NCBI GenBank assembly: GCA_050953825.1
Contig: JBMNNF010000004.1
Span: 36,403 to 100,402 of the forward strand
Reading direction: 5' to 3'
DNA from: DUQW01 sp050953825
Lineage (GTDB): Bacteria; Bacillota_I; Bacilli_A; Acholeplasmatales; Acholeplasmataceae
DNA: 64,000 nucleotides
Notes under the pieces: generated by a model
What the model was told of the DNA's origin: nothing
Seen by the model: only the letters and a program-made list of their open reading frames with translations
Databases searched by the model: none
Shown here: positions 19,285 to 28,385 of the stretch, piece by piece
How positions within the stretch are numbered: the stretch's first letter is position 1
Layout of the letters: each line of letters starts with the position of its first letter
Made by a program: the position numbers and the translations under genes

Positions 19285-21554
19285 TGTCTAAGAATAACCA
19301 ACCTAATGTATCACCTAGATCAAAAGACTTTTTAGCTGATACCTCACATGTCGACTACACTCAAAAAGTGTTAGAAGTTAAAAACTTAAAAAAATATTTT
19401 ACAGTTGGAACGGGAAGAGATAAACTGATTGTTAGAGCTGTAGATGATGTTTCTTTTGATATTTATAAAAAAGAAGTTTTCGGTTTAGTTGGAGAATCTG
19501 GTTGTGGTAAAACCACAACTGGAAGAACTGTCATTAGATTATATAAAGCCACTGATGGTAGAGTTTATTTAAACGGAAACCTAGTTATTGCGGGTTATAA
19601 AAAACATCAAGATAATATTGCTAGAATCAAAAGAGATGCCAGAAGTAAAATTAAAAAATTAGAGCCTTATGATGCCAAAATTTTAAGCATTAATGCTGAT
19701 AGAAATATCAAAGTTGAAGATATCGAACACAAAATTGATGACTTAAAATTTGCTCAAAAAGAAGAAATCGCCAAATTAAAAAATCCACTTGAAGTTCATA
19801 AAGTCCAAAAATATCAAGTGAAAAAAGATCATGATTTAAGAATAGACAATATTAAGTATCAATACAACTTAGAAAAGGAAAATATTGAAAATTCAACAGT
19901 CAATATTTATCGCGATGAATATCGCACTAAAGTTGCTATTGAAAAAAATACATACAATAATAAGTTAAGTGGTCTTAAGGATTCAGCGGCATTAACTAAA
20001 GAAGAAATTGAATTAAGAATCGAAAAACTAAAACAAATTTACGAACAAAACCTTATTGATTTAGAAAAAGAATATGAAGTATTAATTGCTAAAGGTGAAG
20101 AAGAAAGATTATCTAAAGCTGATGTTGCTCCAAAACTACAAGAGTTAAAAGAGAAAAGAGATAGTCAGTTACAAAGAGAAAAAGAAAAATTTGAAGCTCA
20201 ATTCGCTCAAATTTCAGTTCCTAATCACCACGAAATACATTTAGCAGTTAATGAAGTTAAAGAACGTACACACGCTCAAATTGTTTCGTTAAAAGCCGAA
20301 ATCAAAGTTATTCGAGCTAAAGCTAAAGAACAAGTTTTAGAAGTTAAAACACAAAAGAAAGAAGCTATTAATAAATTTAATTTGCAAAAAGCGGATAATA
20401 TTAAAGTTATTCAAGATGAACACGAAAAGAATTTAAAAGCTTTATCTAATAAGTATTTACCACTAATTAAACAAGAATCACATAAAGTATTATCTAAAGA
20501 AGATATTGCTAATGATTTAATGTTGTTAGAGGAAAAATATAACAAAGATTTAACTAAATTAAATGAATCTAAACAACCAAAAGACAAGGTTAAGAAAGAA
20601 AAAGACAAATTATTAACTTCATATAACAACTCTAAACAAAAATTGATTAATAAAACAATTAATAAATTTGAAGTTGAGTATGAAGAAAAGAAACAAAAAC
20701 TACAAGAAAAAACTGATAATAGTATCAAAATAGCTAGCACTTATGGTGGTATCTTTAAAGATAAAGCGAATAAGATTAAAGCTGAAATGAAAGAAAAAAT
20801 TGCTTTTGAAAAAGGCGAAATTAGAGAAATTAAATTTGCCAACAAATCAAAAGAGGCTCGCGAGAAAGCACTAGAGATGCAAATGATCTTCCAAGACCCA
20901 ATTGCCTCACTTAACCCAAGAATGACAGTTAAAGAAATTATTGGCGAAGGTTTAATTATTAGAGGGAAACATACTAAAGAAGAAATTGATGATGAAGTTG
21001 ATAAAGCTTTAGAACTGGTTGGATTATCACCAGATTATAAAACACGTTATCCACACGAATTTAGTGGTGGACAACGTCAAAGAATCGGGATTGCTCGTGC
21101 TTTAATTATGAATCCAACTTTCATTATTGCTGACGAGCCAATTAGTGCGCTTGACGTATCCATTAGAGCTCAAGTAATTAACTTACTAACTCAATTAAAA
21201 GAAGAATTAGGATTAACAATTTTATTTATTGCTCACGACTTATCAGTTGTAAGATTTTTCTGTGATCGAATTGCGGTTATGTATTATGGTAAAATAGTTG
21301 AACTTGCACCAAGTGAGGAATTATTTGCTCATCCAATGCATCCATATACACAAAGCTTATTATCAGCAATTCCACAACCAGATCCTGATTATGAAAAAGG
21401 TAGAAAGAGAATTCACTATAATCCAATGCAACACGATTATAGAAGAGATAAACCTACTTTTAGAGAGATTGCTAATGGTCACTTCGTTTTAGCTAACGAA
21501 AAAGAATTCGAAAGAGCTAAAAAAGAATACCAAAAACAAAAAGAAGGTAGATAA
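19284..21554 (+). CDS. oppF: ABC transporter ATP-binding protein, OppF type, split by a ~425-residue coiled coil
   Basis: ATPase of 756 residues; OppF is normally about 310-330. Walker A GESGCGKTTTG is at residues 70-80, and strand VYLNG at 94-98. Then, in place of the few usual residues, a Lys/Glu-rich helical segment runs from about residue 103 to 530 with heptad-like spacing and no membrane helix. The ATPase resumes exactly at the Q-loop MQMIFQDP (Met532), followed by signature SGGQRQRI (about 594), Walker B IADEPISALD and the C-terminal HPYTQSLLSAIP domain. All catalytic motifs are intact, so the insertion is probably tolerated on the cytoplasmic face. It could link the transporter to the cytoskeleton or membrane; this is speculation. 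Confidence 0.93.
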   Translation: MSKNNQPNVSPRSKDFLADTSHVDYTQKVLEVKNLKKYFTVGTGRDKLIVRAVDDVSFDIYKKEVFGLVGESGCGKTTTGRTVIRLYKATDGRVYLNGNLVIAGYKKHQDNIARIKRDARSKIKKLEPYDAKILSINADRNIKVEDIEHKIDDLKFAQKEEIAKLKNPLEVHKVQKYQVKKDHDLRIDNIKYQYNLEKENIENSTVNIYRDEYRTKVAIEKNTYNNKLSGLKDSAALTKEEIELRIEKLKQIYEQNLIDLEKEYEVLIAKGEEERLSKADVAPKLQELKEKRDSQLQREKEKFEAQFAQISVPNHHEIHLAVNEVKERTHAQIVSLKAEIKVIRAKAKEQVLEVKTQKKEAINKFNLQKADNIKVIQDEHEKNLKALSNKYLPLIKQESHKVLSKEDIANDLMLLEEKYNKDLTKLNESKQPKDKVKKEKDKLLTSYNNSKQKLINKTINKFEVEYEEKKQKLQEKTDNSIKIASTYGGIFKDKANKIKAEMKEKIAFEKGEIREIKFANKSKEAREKALEMQMIFQDPIASLNPRMTVKEIIGEGLIIRGKHTKEEIDDEVDKALELVGLSPDYKTRYPHEFSGGQRQRIGIARALIMNPTFIIADEPISALDVSIRAQVINLLTQLKEELGLTILFIAHDLSVVRFFCDRIAVMYYGKIVELAPSEELFAHPMHPYTQSLLSAIPQPDPDYEKGRKRIHYNPMQHDYRRDKPTFREIANGHFVLANEKEFERAKKEYQKQKEGR

Positions 21555-21556
21555 TA

Positions 21557-22339
21557 ATGAAAAGAATATTTAAAATTTTATTATCATTAATCTTAATATT
21601 TGCTGTATCAGGTTGTAGTGATCGAAAAGTCGAAGATGATGAGGTCAGGGTTTTTATCTATCATAATAATGGTAGTCCATTAAATGAAATTCTTGTAATT
21701 GAAGATCCGAACACAATCTTAGTACCACCTGAAGTTGAAGCGAGAGAAGGTTATATTTTTGTTGGTTGGTTTGAAGATGCGGGATTAACTAGACTACATG
21801 ATTTTACACAACCAGTTGGGCATAAATCACTGGCACTATTTGCTAAATGGGAACCAAAACCATACACCATCACATTTATTTTAAACGGTGGTAACTTCTT
21901 AGCTTCGCAAACAATACCAGACAGTTATACAACTGGATCATTGGTGGTATTTCCAAATCCAAGAAGAACGGGATATACATTTACCGCTTGGTATCTATAT
22001 GAGTGGACGGGACCTGGTTCCACTGAAATTGGCGATATTGGTTACAATAGTACTAGAGGCCTACCTCCAGGAGATTTAGTGTTACACGCTCATTGGGAAC
22101 CACGAAAAACTAGTATTTCATTCGAGGTAAACTTCCCTGTAACTGGTGGACCAGCCAAACCACGTTCAATTTTGGCTACATATGGTCAACCATTAGAATT
22201 GCCGGTATTACCAAATACTGATGGATATATTTTTAGTGGCTGGAATACTAAACCTGATGGATCTGGTGACTGGTTTGACTCTGTTGAAGAATATTTAGTA
22301 GAAAGAAATACATTAAGACTATACGCAATATGGGATTAA
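21557..22339 (+). CDS. Small lipoprotein with three InlB-type repeats
   Basis: Lipoprotein of 260 residues; lipobox VSGC with Cys20. Nearly the whole mature part is three InlB/Listeria-Bacteroides repeats, ending LFAKWEPKP (about residue 100), LHAHWEPRK (about 180) and LYAIWD at the C-terminus, each with a GYxFxGW/GYTFTAW core. The N-terminal MKRIFK is shared with the big binding lipoprotein of the same operon. The start lies two bases after the oppF stop, with AGAAGG inside oppF as ribosome site. A surface spacer or binding accessory to the transporter is likely; there is no enzymatic domain. Confidence 0.85.
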   Translation: MKRIFKILLSLILIFAVSGCSDRKVEDDEVRVFIYHNNGSPLNEILVIEDPNTILVPPEVEAREGYIFVGWFEDAGLTRLHDFTQPVGHKSLALFAKWEPKPYTITFILNGGNFLASQTIPDSYTTGSLVVFPNPRRTGYTFTAWYLYEWTGPGSTEIGDIGYNSTRGLPPGDLVLHAHWEPRKTSISFEVNFPVTGGPAKPRSILATYGQPLELPVLPNTDGYIFSGWNTKPDGSGDWFDSVEEYLVERNTLRLYAIWD

Positions 22340-23106
22340 TTGAAAAAGATATAAGAGAATTAAAAAACCTTAAAACTAAGAGAACTTTAATTCTCTTTTT
22401 TCTCAATTTTATTTTAATAATATTAGTTGCAAGTTTTCTTTTACTTTGGAAATTAGCAGGAATTGATGTTAATTTATTAGTTACGATTTATACTGTAGTC
22501 GCATTAATATTGGTGGCGATTGTTATTTATTTGAGAGAGTATTTTTCAATCTTAGATATGAAATATAAGTATTTGGTAATGGTTCAAAACAAAAGAGAAC
22601 CATACAAATTAAAAAAACCGATTTATTCTCAAGAATGGATCGATTCATTTATTAAAAATGAGGGATTCAAATTACAATCTGATGCCCAAAATTATTCAAT
22701 ATACCATAAATATATTAAAGTGGATCGAAAAGTAGCATTAGTTAAAAAAGCGATGGTAATAGTAGTTATTGCCAAAAATGAATCAGTTGATTTTTATGCA
22801 GATGAAATTGATAAGAAAATTAAAAAGGTTTATCACGGCAATGAATATGATAAGACTGAAAAACATATCGTTTTACAGTTTAAACAATATGAAGCATTAA
22901 CTCCCGAAAACATTTTAGAAATAGATCAAATTATTAATTTTCGAAGTGGTAGATTTCATGCAGTACAAATAACGTGTGGATATTTTCCAAAAACTAAAGA
23001 AGTATATTTTTTAGAACCTAAAAGAAAATACCCTTCTAAATTTTATTACTATGCGTGCAGTTTAATTAAAAAGTATGTAGGTGTTTTAAGTAATGAAAAA
23101 GAATAA
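22330..23106 (+). CDS. Membrane protein of unknown function
   Basis: A 258-residue protein that I do not recognise. Two hydrophobic helices (about residues 20-42 and 47-68) are followed by a basic cytoplasmic-looking domain of about 180 residues with alternating short strands and many Lys and Tyr. The start at 22330 overlaps the end of the repeat lipoprotein by ten bases, so translation is probably coupled; no separate ribosome site is obvious. It is the penultimate gene of the transporter transcript and overlaps the next start by 14 bases. Confidence 0.72.
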   Translation: MGLIEKDIRELKNLKTKRTLILFFLNFILIILVASFLLLWKLAGIDVNLLVTIYTVVALILVAIVIYLREYFSILDMKYKYLVMVQNKREPYKLKKPIYSQEWIDSFIKNEGFKLQSDAQNYSIYHKYIKVDRKVALVKKAMVIVVIAKNESVDFYADEIDKKIKKVYHGNEYDKTEKHIVLQFKQYEALTPENILEIDQIINFRSGRFHAVQITCGYFPKTKEVYFLEPKRKYPSKFYYYACSLIKKYVGVLSNEKE

Positions 23107-23602
23107 AGACGACAAGTTAAAACTTGTTAATGAAGAAGTAGATAATACTAAAGAAGAACAAATTCAACAAGAAGTTTCTCCAGAAGAAATAAAGAAGAAA
23201 GAACGACAAAAAAGGCGCAGAAAACGCATCAGAACAGTTCTTATTTTTGGTATTATCACGATGGTAGCACTTTTCATCGCTTTTTGGTGGCAAGCCTGGA
23301 AATTCGATTTAAGAGGGTTCGCCGACGCTTTCACATTAGCGTTTGTCGTGTCTTTGTTGGCAACATGGGTTATGTTTGTCTATAATAAAAACATTTTATC
23401 TCCATTAATTCACGGAGTTAAAACATTCGGCTTAATGTTAGTTGGTAAAAAACCTAAAGATGATTACTATACATATATGAAAAAAATAGAAGATGAGCCA
23501 ATTCCTAAATTTATTATCATCTATTCTTTAATTTATACGGTAGTTTTAGGTATTACTATGACAATATTAATTATTCTTTCATTAAAGTACCCTCGACAAT
23601 AG
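23093..23602 (+). CDS. DUF3899-like membrane protein
   Basis: A 169-residue protein: a highly charged N-terminal tail (about 45 residues, Lys/Glu then KKKERQKRRRKR), then three to four membrane helices (about 46-66, 75-98 and 140-163). The phrase DLRGFADAFTLAFVVSLLATWVM looks like the DUF3899 family, small membrane proteins of unknown role in Firmicutes. It closes the long operon begun at 11869 and is followed by a clean terminator. The family call is moderate; the membrane topology is clear. Confidence 0.65.
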   Translation: MKKNKDDKLKLVNEEVDNTKEEQIQQEVSPEEIKKKERQKRRRKRIRTVLIFGIITMVALFIAFWWQAWKFDLRGFADAFTLAFVVSLLATWVMFVYNKNILSPLIHGVKTFGLMLVGKKPKDDYYTYMKKIEDEPIPKFIIIYSLIYTVVLGITMTILIILSLKYPRQ

Positions 23603-23616
23603 TTAAATTTAGTTGG

Positions 23617-23644
23617 AAAACGCCTTAATCAAGGCGTTTTTTCT
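23617..23644 (+). terminator. Terminator of the transporter operon
   Basis: AAAACGCCTT (23617-23626), loop AATC, AAGGCGTTTT (23631-23640), then further T residues. Confidence 0.95.
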
Positions 23645-23775
23645 TTTACTTTCCAATTAAAAATTACATTCAAAAAAAGATTGTTATTGTAATTGTTGAT
23701 CTGTTTAAGTTGCTTTCTATTTATTATATTAATTATAAAAAAGATAAAAAAATAGATATAATTTAATAATTATAG

Positions 23776-23781
23776 TATAAT
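23776..23781 (+). promoter_or_regulatory. -10 element of the suf operon promoter
   Basis: TATAAT at 23776-23781, 27 bases before the sufC start. The surrounding sequence is extremely AT-rich and no clear -35 is visible. No Fe-S regulator (IscR-like) site was recognised. Confidence 0.55.
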
Positions 23782-23807
23782 TATTATTGGCTACTAGGAG
23801 GAATAAT

Positions 23808-24551
23808 ATGCATACATTAGAAATTAGAAACTTCGGTGTTAAGATTGAAGATAAACAAATACTAAACAATATCAACCTAACAATAAAATCAGGAGAAGTT
23901 CACGCAATCATGGGCCCAAATGGTACTGGTAAATCCACTTTAGCGAGTGCAATCATGGGAGCCCCAGCATATGAAGTGACTTCAGGAGAAGTTTTATTAG
24001 ATGGTCAAAATATATTAGAAATGTCGGTTGATGAAAGAGCGAGACAAGGCATATTTTTAGCGATGCAAAATCCAGTTGAAGTTCCTGGAGTAACGAATAG
24101 TTCTTTCATGAGGGAAGCTTTGTCAGCCAAAGTTGGTAAAAGAGTTAATTTAATTGATTTTGCTTTAGATTATGAAGAAAAATCAAAAGAGTTAGAAATG
24201 AGAGAAGATTTACCACATCGTTACCTAAATCAAGGCTTTAGTGGTGGTGAAAAAAAACGAAATGAAGTGTTACAATTAAAAGTTCTACAACCTAAATTTG
24301 CAATGTTAGATGAAATTGATTCAGGATTAGATGTTGACGCTTTAAAAATTGTCGGAACTAATATTTCAGAAATGATTGGCCCAAATATGGGAATTTTACT
24401 GATTACTCATTATCAAAGAATTTTTGATTACATTAAACCAACATTTATTCATGTCATTGTTGATGGAGCGATTGTTAAAACTGGTGGCATGGAAATCATT
24501 AAAGAAATTGAAGAAAGTGGATATGCTAATTTTAATGGTGACAATAAATGA
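23808..24551 (+). CDS. sufC: Fe-S cluster assembly ATPase SufC
   Basis: ABC-type ATPase (247 residues) of the SUF scaffold SufBCD, which builds Fe-S clusters. Walker A MGPNGTGKST is at about residues 35-44, the signature FSGGEKKRNE near 152, Walker B followed by MLDEIDSGLD. The true start is the ATG at 23808 after AGGAGG (23797-23802); a TTG further upstream would place the ribosome site inside the gene. It is the first of five overlapping suf genes in the usual Firmicutes order C-D-S-U-B. PFOR and other Fe-S enzymes are the likely clients. Confidence 0.97.
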   Translation: MHTLEIRNFGVKIEDKQILNNINLTIKSGEVHAIMGPNGTGKSTLASAIMGAPAYEVTSGEVLLDGQNILEMSVDERARQGIFLAMQNPVEVPGVTNSSFMREALSAKVGKRVNLIDFALDYEEKSKELEMREDLPHRYLNQGFSGGEKKRNEVLQLKVLQPKFAMLDEIDSGLDVDALKIVGTNISEMIGPNMGILLITHYQRIFDYIKPTFIHVIVDGAIVKTGGMEIIKEIEESGYANFNGDNK

Positions 24552-25324
24552 TTAAAAAAGCTGAATTAAAATCACATATCAATGAAGAAATTATTTTAAT
24601 AGATCAAGAAAAATTTAGTCTTGATTTTTTAGAAAATGATTCAAAACATGTAGTTTTAAAAATAGAAAAAGAAAATCATCAAATCAAGATTAATGTTGAA
24701 GAAAATTCACATGTTAAAGTTCTTCTATTAAGTTTTAATAATCAAAGTAGAAATGTTAATATTGTGACTAACGTTAAAAGATATGGCTCAATTCATATTA
24801 TTATCGGTTTTCAAAACGAGCGAAGTGATGTTAACGCCGTAATCAATTTAAACGGCGAAGGATCTAGTGCCGAAATTAATTCTTTGATTATTAGTCGTAA
24901 TGATAATGTTCAAAATGCTAATTATCAAATAGTTAATAATGCGATTCATACTAGTGGTGAGATAAATGTTGTTGGAATTGCTAGTGAAAATGCAACTTTA
25001 AGTGTTGATGGAATTGGCACAATTAATAAAGGAATGCACAATTCTCATAATCATCAATTATTAACCGGAATTAATTTCGATAATTCTAAAATTCAGATGA
25101 ATCCTTATTTATTGATTGATGAACACGATGTAATTGCTGGACACGGGGCAACTATTGGTCAAATTGATGAAGATATTCTTTATTATATGATGAGTCGTGG
25201 ACTGACTAAAGAAACATCGAAAAACTTATATATTAAAGGAATTGTTGAACCATTTGTTGATGAGATTTTCAATAAAGATTTATGTAGGCAATTTAATTAT
25301 CATTTGTGGGGTGATCATTCGTGA
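24548..25324 (+). CDS. sufD: Fe-S cluster assembly scaffold SufD (short form)
   Basis: SufB/SufD-family protein of 258 residues, clearly shorter than the typical 400-450. The C-terminal half is typical: the right-handed beta-helix core, HNHQLLTG, IDEHDVIAGHGATIGQIDEDILYY, and the ending RGLTKETSKNLYIKGIVEPF. The N-terminal region is reduced. It overlaps sufC by four bases (ATGA) and the next gene by four. It should form the scaffold with SufB and SufC. Confidence 0.92.
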   Translation: MIKKAELKSHINEEIILIDQEKFSLDFLENDSKHVVLKIEKENHQIKINVEENSHVKVLLLSFNNQSRNVNIVTNVKRYGSIHIIIGFQNERSDVNAVINLNGEGSSAEINSLIISRNDNVQNANYQIVNNAIHTSGEINVVGIASENATLSVDGIGTINKGMHNSHNHQLLTGINFDNSKIQMNPYLLIDEHDVIAGHGATIGQIDEDILYYMMSRGLTKETSKNLYIKGIVEPFVDEIFNKDLCRQFNYHLWGDHS

Positions 25325-26532
25325 ATGTGGTAGAAATTAGAAAACATTTCAGTTTTTTTAAGAATAATCCCAATGTCCATTATTTAGATAGTGCAGCAAC
25401 CGCCCTAAAATATGATTTAGCTATTAAAAAAATGACTGATTATTATTTAAAATCAGGGGTAAATATTCATAGAGGAAATTATCAACTATCTTTTTTAGCG
25501 ACTAAAGAATATGAAGAGGCTCGAGAAGTAGTAGCTAAATTTATTAATGCTCATAAAGATGAAATAATTTTTACTAAAGGTGCAACTCAAGCCCTTAATT
25601 TAGTTGCTAATTCTGCCCATTTATTAGTTGGCAAGGATGAAGAAATTGTTACTACCGAACAAGAACATAATTCTTCAGTTTTACCGTGGTTACACCAAAG
25701 TGAAGAATTAGGATTTAAGGTAAACTATATTCCGCTTACCAAAGAATATAAAATAACGGTTAATAATTTTAAAAAAGTTTTATCTAACAAAACTAAAGTA
25801 GTAGTAATTAATCATGTTTCTAATGTGTTAGGATATGTTAATCCAATCAAAGAAATTACAAAATTGGCTCATGAAAAAGGAGCTATTGTCGTTTTAGATG
25901 CCGCTCAATCAATTGCAAATATGAAGATTGATGTGAAAGATTTAGATGTCGATTTTTTAGCTTTTTCTGGTCATAAAATATTTGGCCCAACAGGAATCGG
26001 AGTCTTGTACGGAAAAAAAGAAACATTAAAAAAATTAAGTGTTTATGAAGTTGGCGGAGAAATGATTTCAAAAGCCAACAAACAAGAAATCATTTTCCAA
26101 GATGTTCCACATCGTTTTGAAGCGGGAACACCACCAATTGCTGAGGCTCTAGGATTAGCTGAAGCCATTAAATTTATTGAGAGTTTAGATTATCAAGCTG
26201 CAACTAAACATGTTAGAAAATTAAAGGCTAAAGCCGTTCAAGAATTATCTCAGATTGAAGGGGTAACGATTTATAATCCAACATCAGATTTTGGAGTAGT
26301 TTCATTTAATATTGATGGTGTTCATCCACATGACGTCTCCTCAGTTTATGATGAATATAATGTCTGCCTCCGTTCAGGACATCATTGTGCTTCACTTTTA
26401 ACAGAAGTATTAGGAATACCGGGAGGTAGCGTTAGAGTTTCAATTAGTATTTATAATGATGAAAAAGATATTGATGTCTTCATTGAGGCAACAAAGAAAG
26501 CGGCAAGATTTTTTAGAGGTTATTTAAAATGA
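25321..26532 (+). CDS. sufS: Cysteine desulfurase SufS (group II)
   Basis: PLP enzyme of 403 residues that takes sulfur from cysteine for Fe-S assembly. The PLP lysine is in FSGHKIFGP (Lys219), and the persulfide-forming cysteine is in LRSGHHCA (Cys356), the short group II loop. The start is GTG at 25321, overlapping the sufD stop; the next codons, which include a second GTG, fit the family N-terminus (LDSAATALK near residue 22). It works with SufU, encoded next, as sulfur acceptor. Confidence 0.97.
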   Translation: MNVVEIRKHFSFFKNNPNVHYLDSAATALKYDLAIKKMTDYYLKSGVNIHRGNYQLSFLATKEYEEAREVVAKFINAHKDEIIFTKGATQALNLVANSAHLLVGKDEEIVTTEQEHNSSVLPWLHQSEELGFKVNYIPLTKEYKITVNNFKKVLSNKTKVVVINHVSNVLGYVNPIKEITKLAHEKGAIVVLDAAQSIANMKIDVKDLDVDFLAFSGHKIFGPTGIGVLYGKKETLKKLSVYEVGGEMISKANKQEIIFQDVPHRFEAGTPPIAEALGLAEAIKFIESLDYQAATKHVRKLKAKAVQELSQIEGVTIYNPTSDFGVVSFNIDGVHPHDVSSVYDEYNVCLRSGHHCASLLTEVLGIPGGSVRVSISIYNDEKDIDVFIEATKKAARFFRGYLK

Positions 26533-26972
26533 AAATTGAAGATTTATATCGCGATATCATAATGGAACATTATAAAAACCCGAGAAATAAGGGACTTTTA
26601 AATGATGATAAATATAAAAAAGTTAATCTTCTAAATCCGAGTTGTGGTGATGATGTTACCGTTCAAATTTTAGTAGAAGAAAATCGAATTAAAGATATTA
26701 GGCATGATGGACACGGTTGTTCAATTTGTTGTTCGAGTGCTAGTGTTATGAGTGAAACTTTAATGGGGAAAACTACTCCCGAAGCACTCAATATTATTGA
26801 TCAATATATGATGATGTTAACTGGAAAAGAATACGATAAAAACATCTTAAAGGGTGAAGCGCTAGCTTATACGGGAGTATCAAAATTTCCAGCACGAATT
26901 AGATGCGCTTCAATTGCCTGGAAGGCAATGGAAGAGGCAATAGTGGAGGCTCAAAATGACCGAAAGAGATAA
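26529..26972 (+). CDS. sufU: Sulfur-transfer protein SufU
   Basis: IscU-like zinc protein of 147 residues that accepts sulfur from SufS in Gram-positive bacteria. Conserved ligands: Cys39 and Asp41 in NPSCGDD, Cys64 in HGCSICC, and the late Cys in RIRCAS (about 126). The spacing between the first and second motifs matches SufU, not IscU. It overlaps sufS by four bases and sufB by 17. Confidence 0.96.
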   Translation: MKIEDLYRDIIMEHYKNPRNKGLLNDDKYKKVNLLNPSCGDDVTVQILVEENRIKDIRHDGHGCSICCSSASVMSETLMGKTTPEALNIIDQYMMMLTGKEYDKNILKGEALAYTGVSKFPARIRCASIAWKAMEEAIVEAQNDRKR

Positions 26973-28365
26973 GAAGATAAAAGCGATTCAAGATGATTAT
27001 CAATATGGTTTTGAGACTAATGCTGAAGTTTTGTTTGATACAGGAAAAGGGCTAAATGAGGACGTAATAAGAGCTATTTCTAAAGCTAAAGACGAGCCGG
27101 AATGGATGTTAGAATATCGATTAGAAAGTTATCAAAACTTTTTAAAAATGTCTAACCCAAAATGGGGTCCAGACTTGTCAGAAATTGATTTTAATGATTT
27201 CACTTATTTTATAAGAAATGTTGATGGAGTTAAAAATACTTGGGATGATGTGCCAGAAGAAATAAAAACAACCTTCGAACGTTTGGGAATCCCACAAGCT
27301 GAAAGAGAATATCTAGCAGGAGTCTCTACTCAATTTGAATCAGAAGTTGTTTATCACAGCACCCAAACTGAATTAGATGAGGCCGGAATTATTTATTTAG
27401 ACACTGATACTGCATTAAAAAAATATCCAGAAATATTTAAAAAATATTTTGGTACTGTAGTCTCCAATACCGATAATAAATATGCTGCATTAAATGGTGC
27501 TGTCTGGAGTGGAGGATCGTTTATTTTTGTTCCTAAAGGAGCCAAAATATCAAAACCTATTCAATCATATTTTAGAATGAATTCTAATCAATTAGGACAA
27601 TTTGAAAGAACACTAATTATTGTTGAAGAAGGTGCTGAGATTAATTATATTGAAGGATGTACCGCACCAACGTATTCTAAAGATTCACTACACGCAGCTG
27701 TAGTTGAAGTTGTTGTTCATAAAAATGCAAGCGCTAGATATACAACAATTCAAAATTGGTCCAGTAATGTGTTAAATTTAGTTACCAAAAGAGCGCATGT
27801 ATATCAAAATGGATTAATGGAATGGATTGATGGTAATATGGGATCATCGATTAATATGAAATATCCAGCTTGTATTTTATTAGAGCCTTATGCCAAAGGA
27901 TCAATGATTTCAATTGCTGTAGCCGGAAAAAAACAAAATCAAGACGCTGGCGCTAAAATGATTCATTTAGCACCTCACACTTCATCCAATATTATTTCTA
28001 AATCAATTAGTCATAGTGGTGGAACAGTTAATTATCGTGGTAAAGTTTTTATTAGTGAAGAAGCGCTACATTCAAAATCACACGTTGAATGTGATACGAT
28101 TATTTTAGACAAAGATTCTTATAGTGACACGATTCCAGTTAATATTGTTCATAATTCAGAATCAACAATTGAACATGAAGCTACAGTTTCCAAAATTAGT
28201 GAAGATCAATTATTTTATTTAATGAGTCGTGGTTTAACTGAGGAGCAAGCGATAGAAATGATTTTAATGGGTTTTATTGAACCATTTGCTAGAGAATTAC
28301 CAATGGAATATGCCGTTGAATTAAATCATTTAATTAAAATGGAAATGGAAGGTTCTATTGGATAA
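26956..28365 (+). CDS. sufB: Fe-S cluster assembly scaffold SufB
   Basis: Scaffold subunit of 469 residues, normal length. Landmarks: GPDLSEIDFNDF near residue 75, EGCTAPTYSKDSLHAAVVE near 235, GKVFISEEALHSKSHVECD near 360, and the ending SRGLTEEQAIEMILMGFIEPF. It forms SufB1C2D1 with the upstream products and is the site of cluster assembly. It is the last of the coupled suf genes; a HTH gene follows 20 bases later, probably on the same transcript. Confidence 0.97.
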   Translation: MTERDKKIKAIQDDYQYGFETNAEVLFDTGKGLNEDVIRAISKAKDEPEWMLEYRLESYQNFLKMSNPKWGPDLSEIDFNDFTYFIRNVDGVKNTWDDVPEEIKTTFERLGIPQAEREYLAGVSTQFESEVVYHSTQTELDEAGIIYLDTDTALKKYPEIFKKYFGTVVSNTDNKYAALNGAVWSGGSFIFVPKGAKISKPIQSYFRMNSNQLGQFERTLIIVEEGAEINYIEGCTAPTYSKDSLHAAVVEVVVHKNASARYTTIQNWSSNVLNLVTKRAHVYQNGLMEWIDGNMGSSINMKYPACILLEPYAKGSMISIAVAGKKQNQDAGAKMIHLAPHTSSNIISKSISHSGGTVNYRGKVFISEEALHSKSHVECDTIILDKDSYSDTIPVNIVHNSESTIEHEATVSKISEDQLFYLMSRGLTEEQAIEMILMGFIEPFARELPMEYAVELNHLIKMEMEGSIG

Positions 28366-28385
28366 ACTTATCAAGGGTGTAATTT

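Noticed and set aside
23787..23807. Upstream TTG start that would lengthen SufC by seven residues
   Set aside because: The extra codons cover the AGGAGG ribosome site that serves the ATG at 23808.
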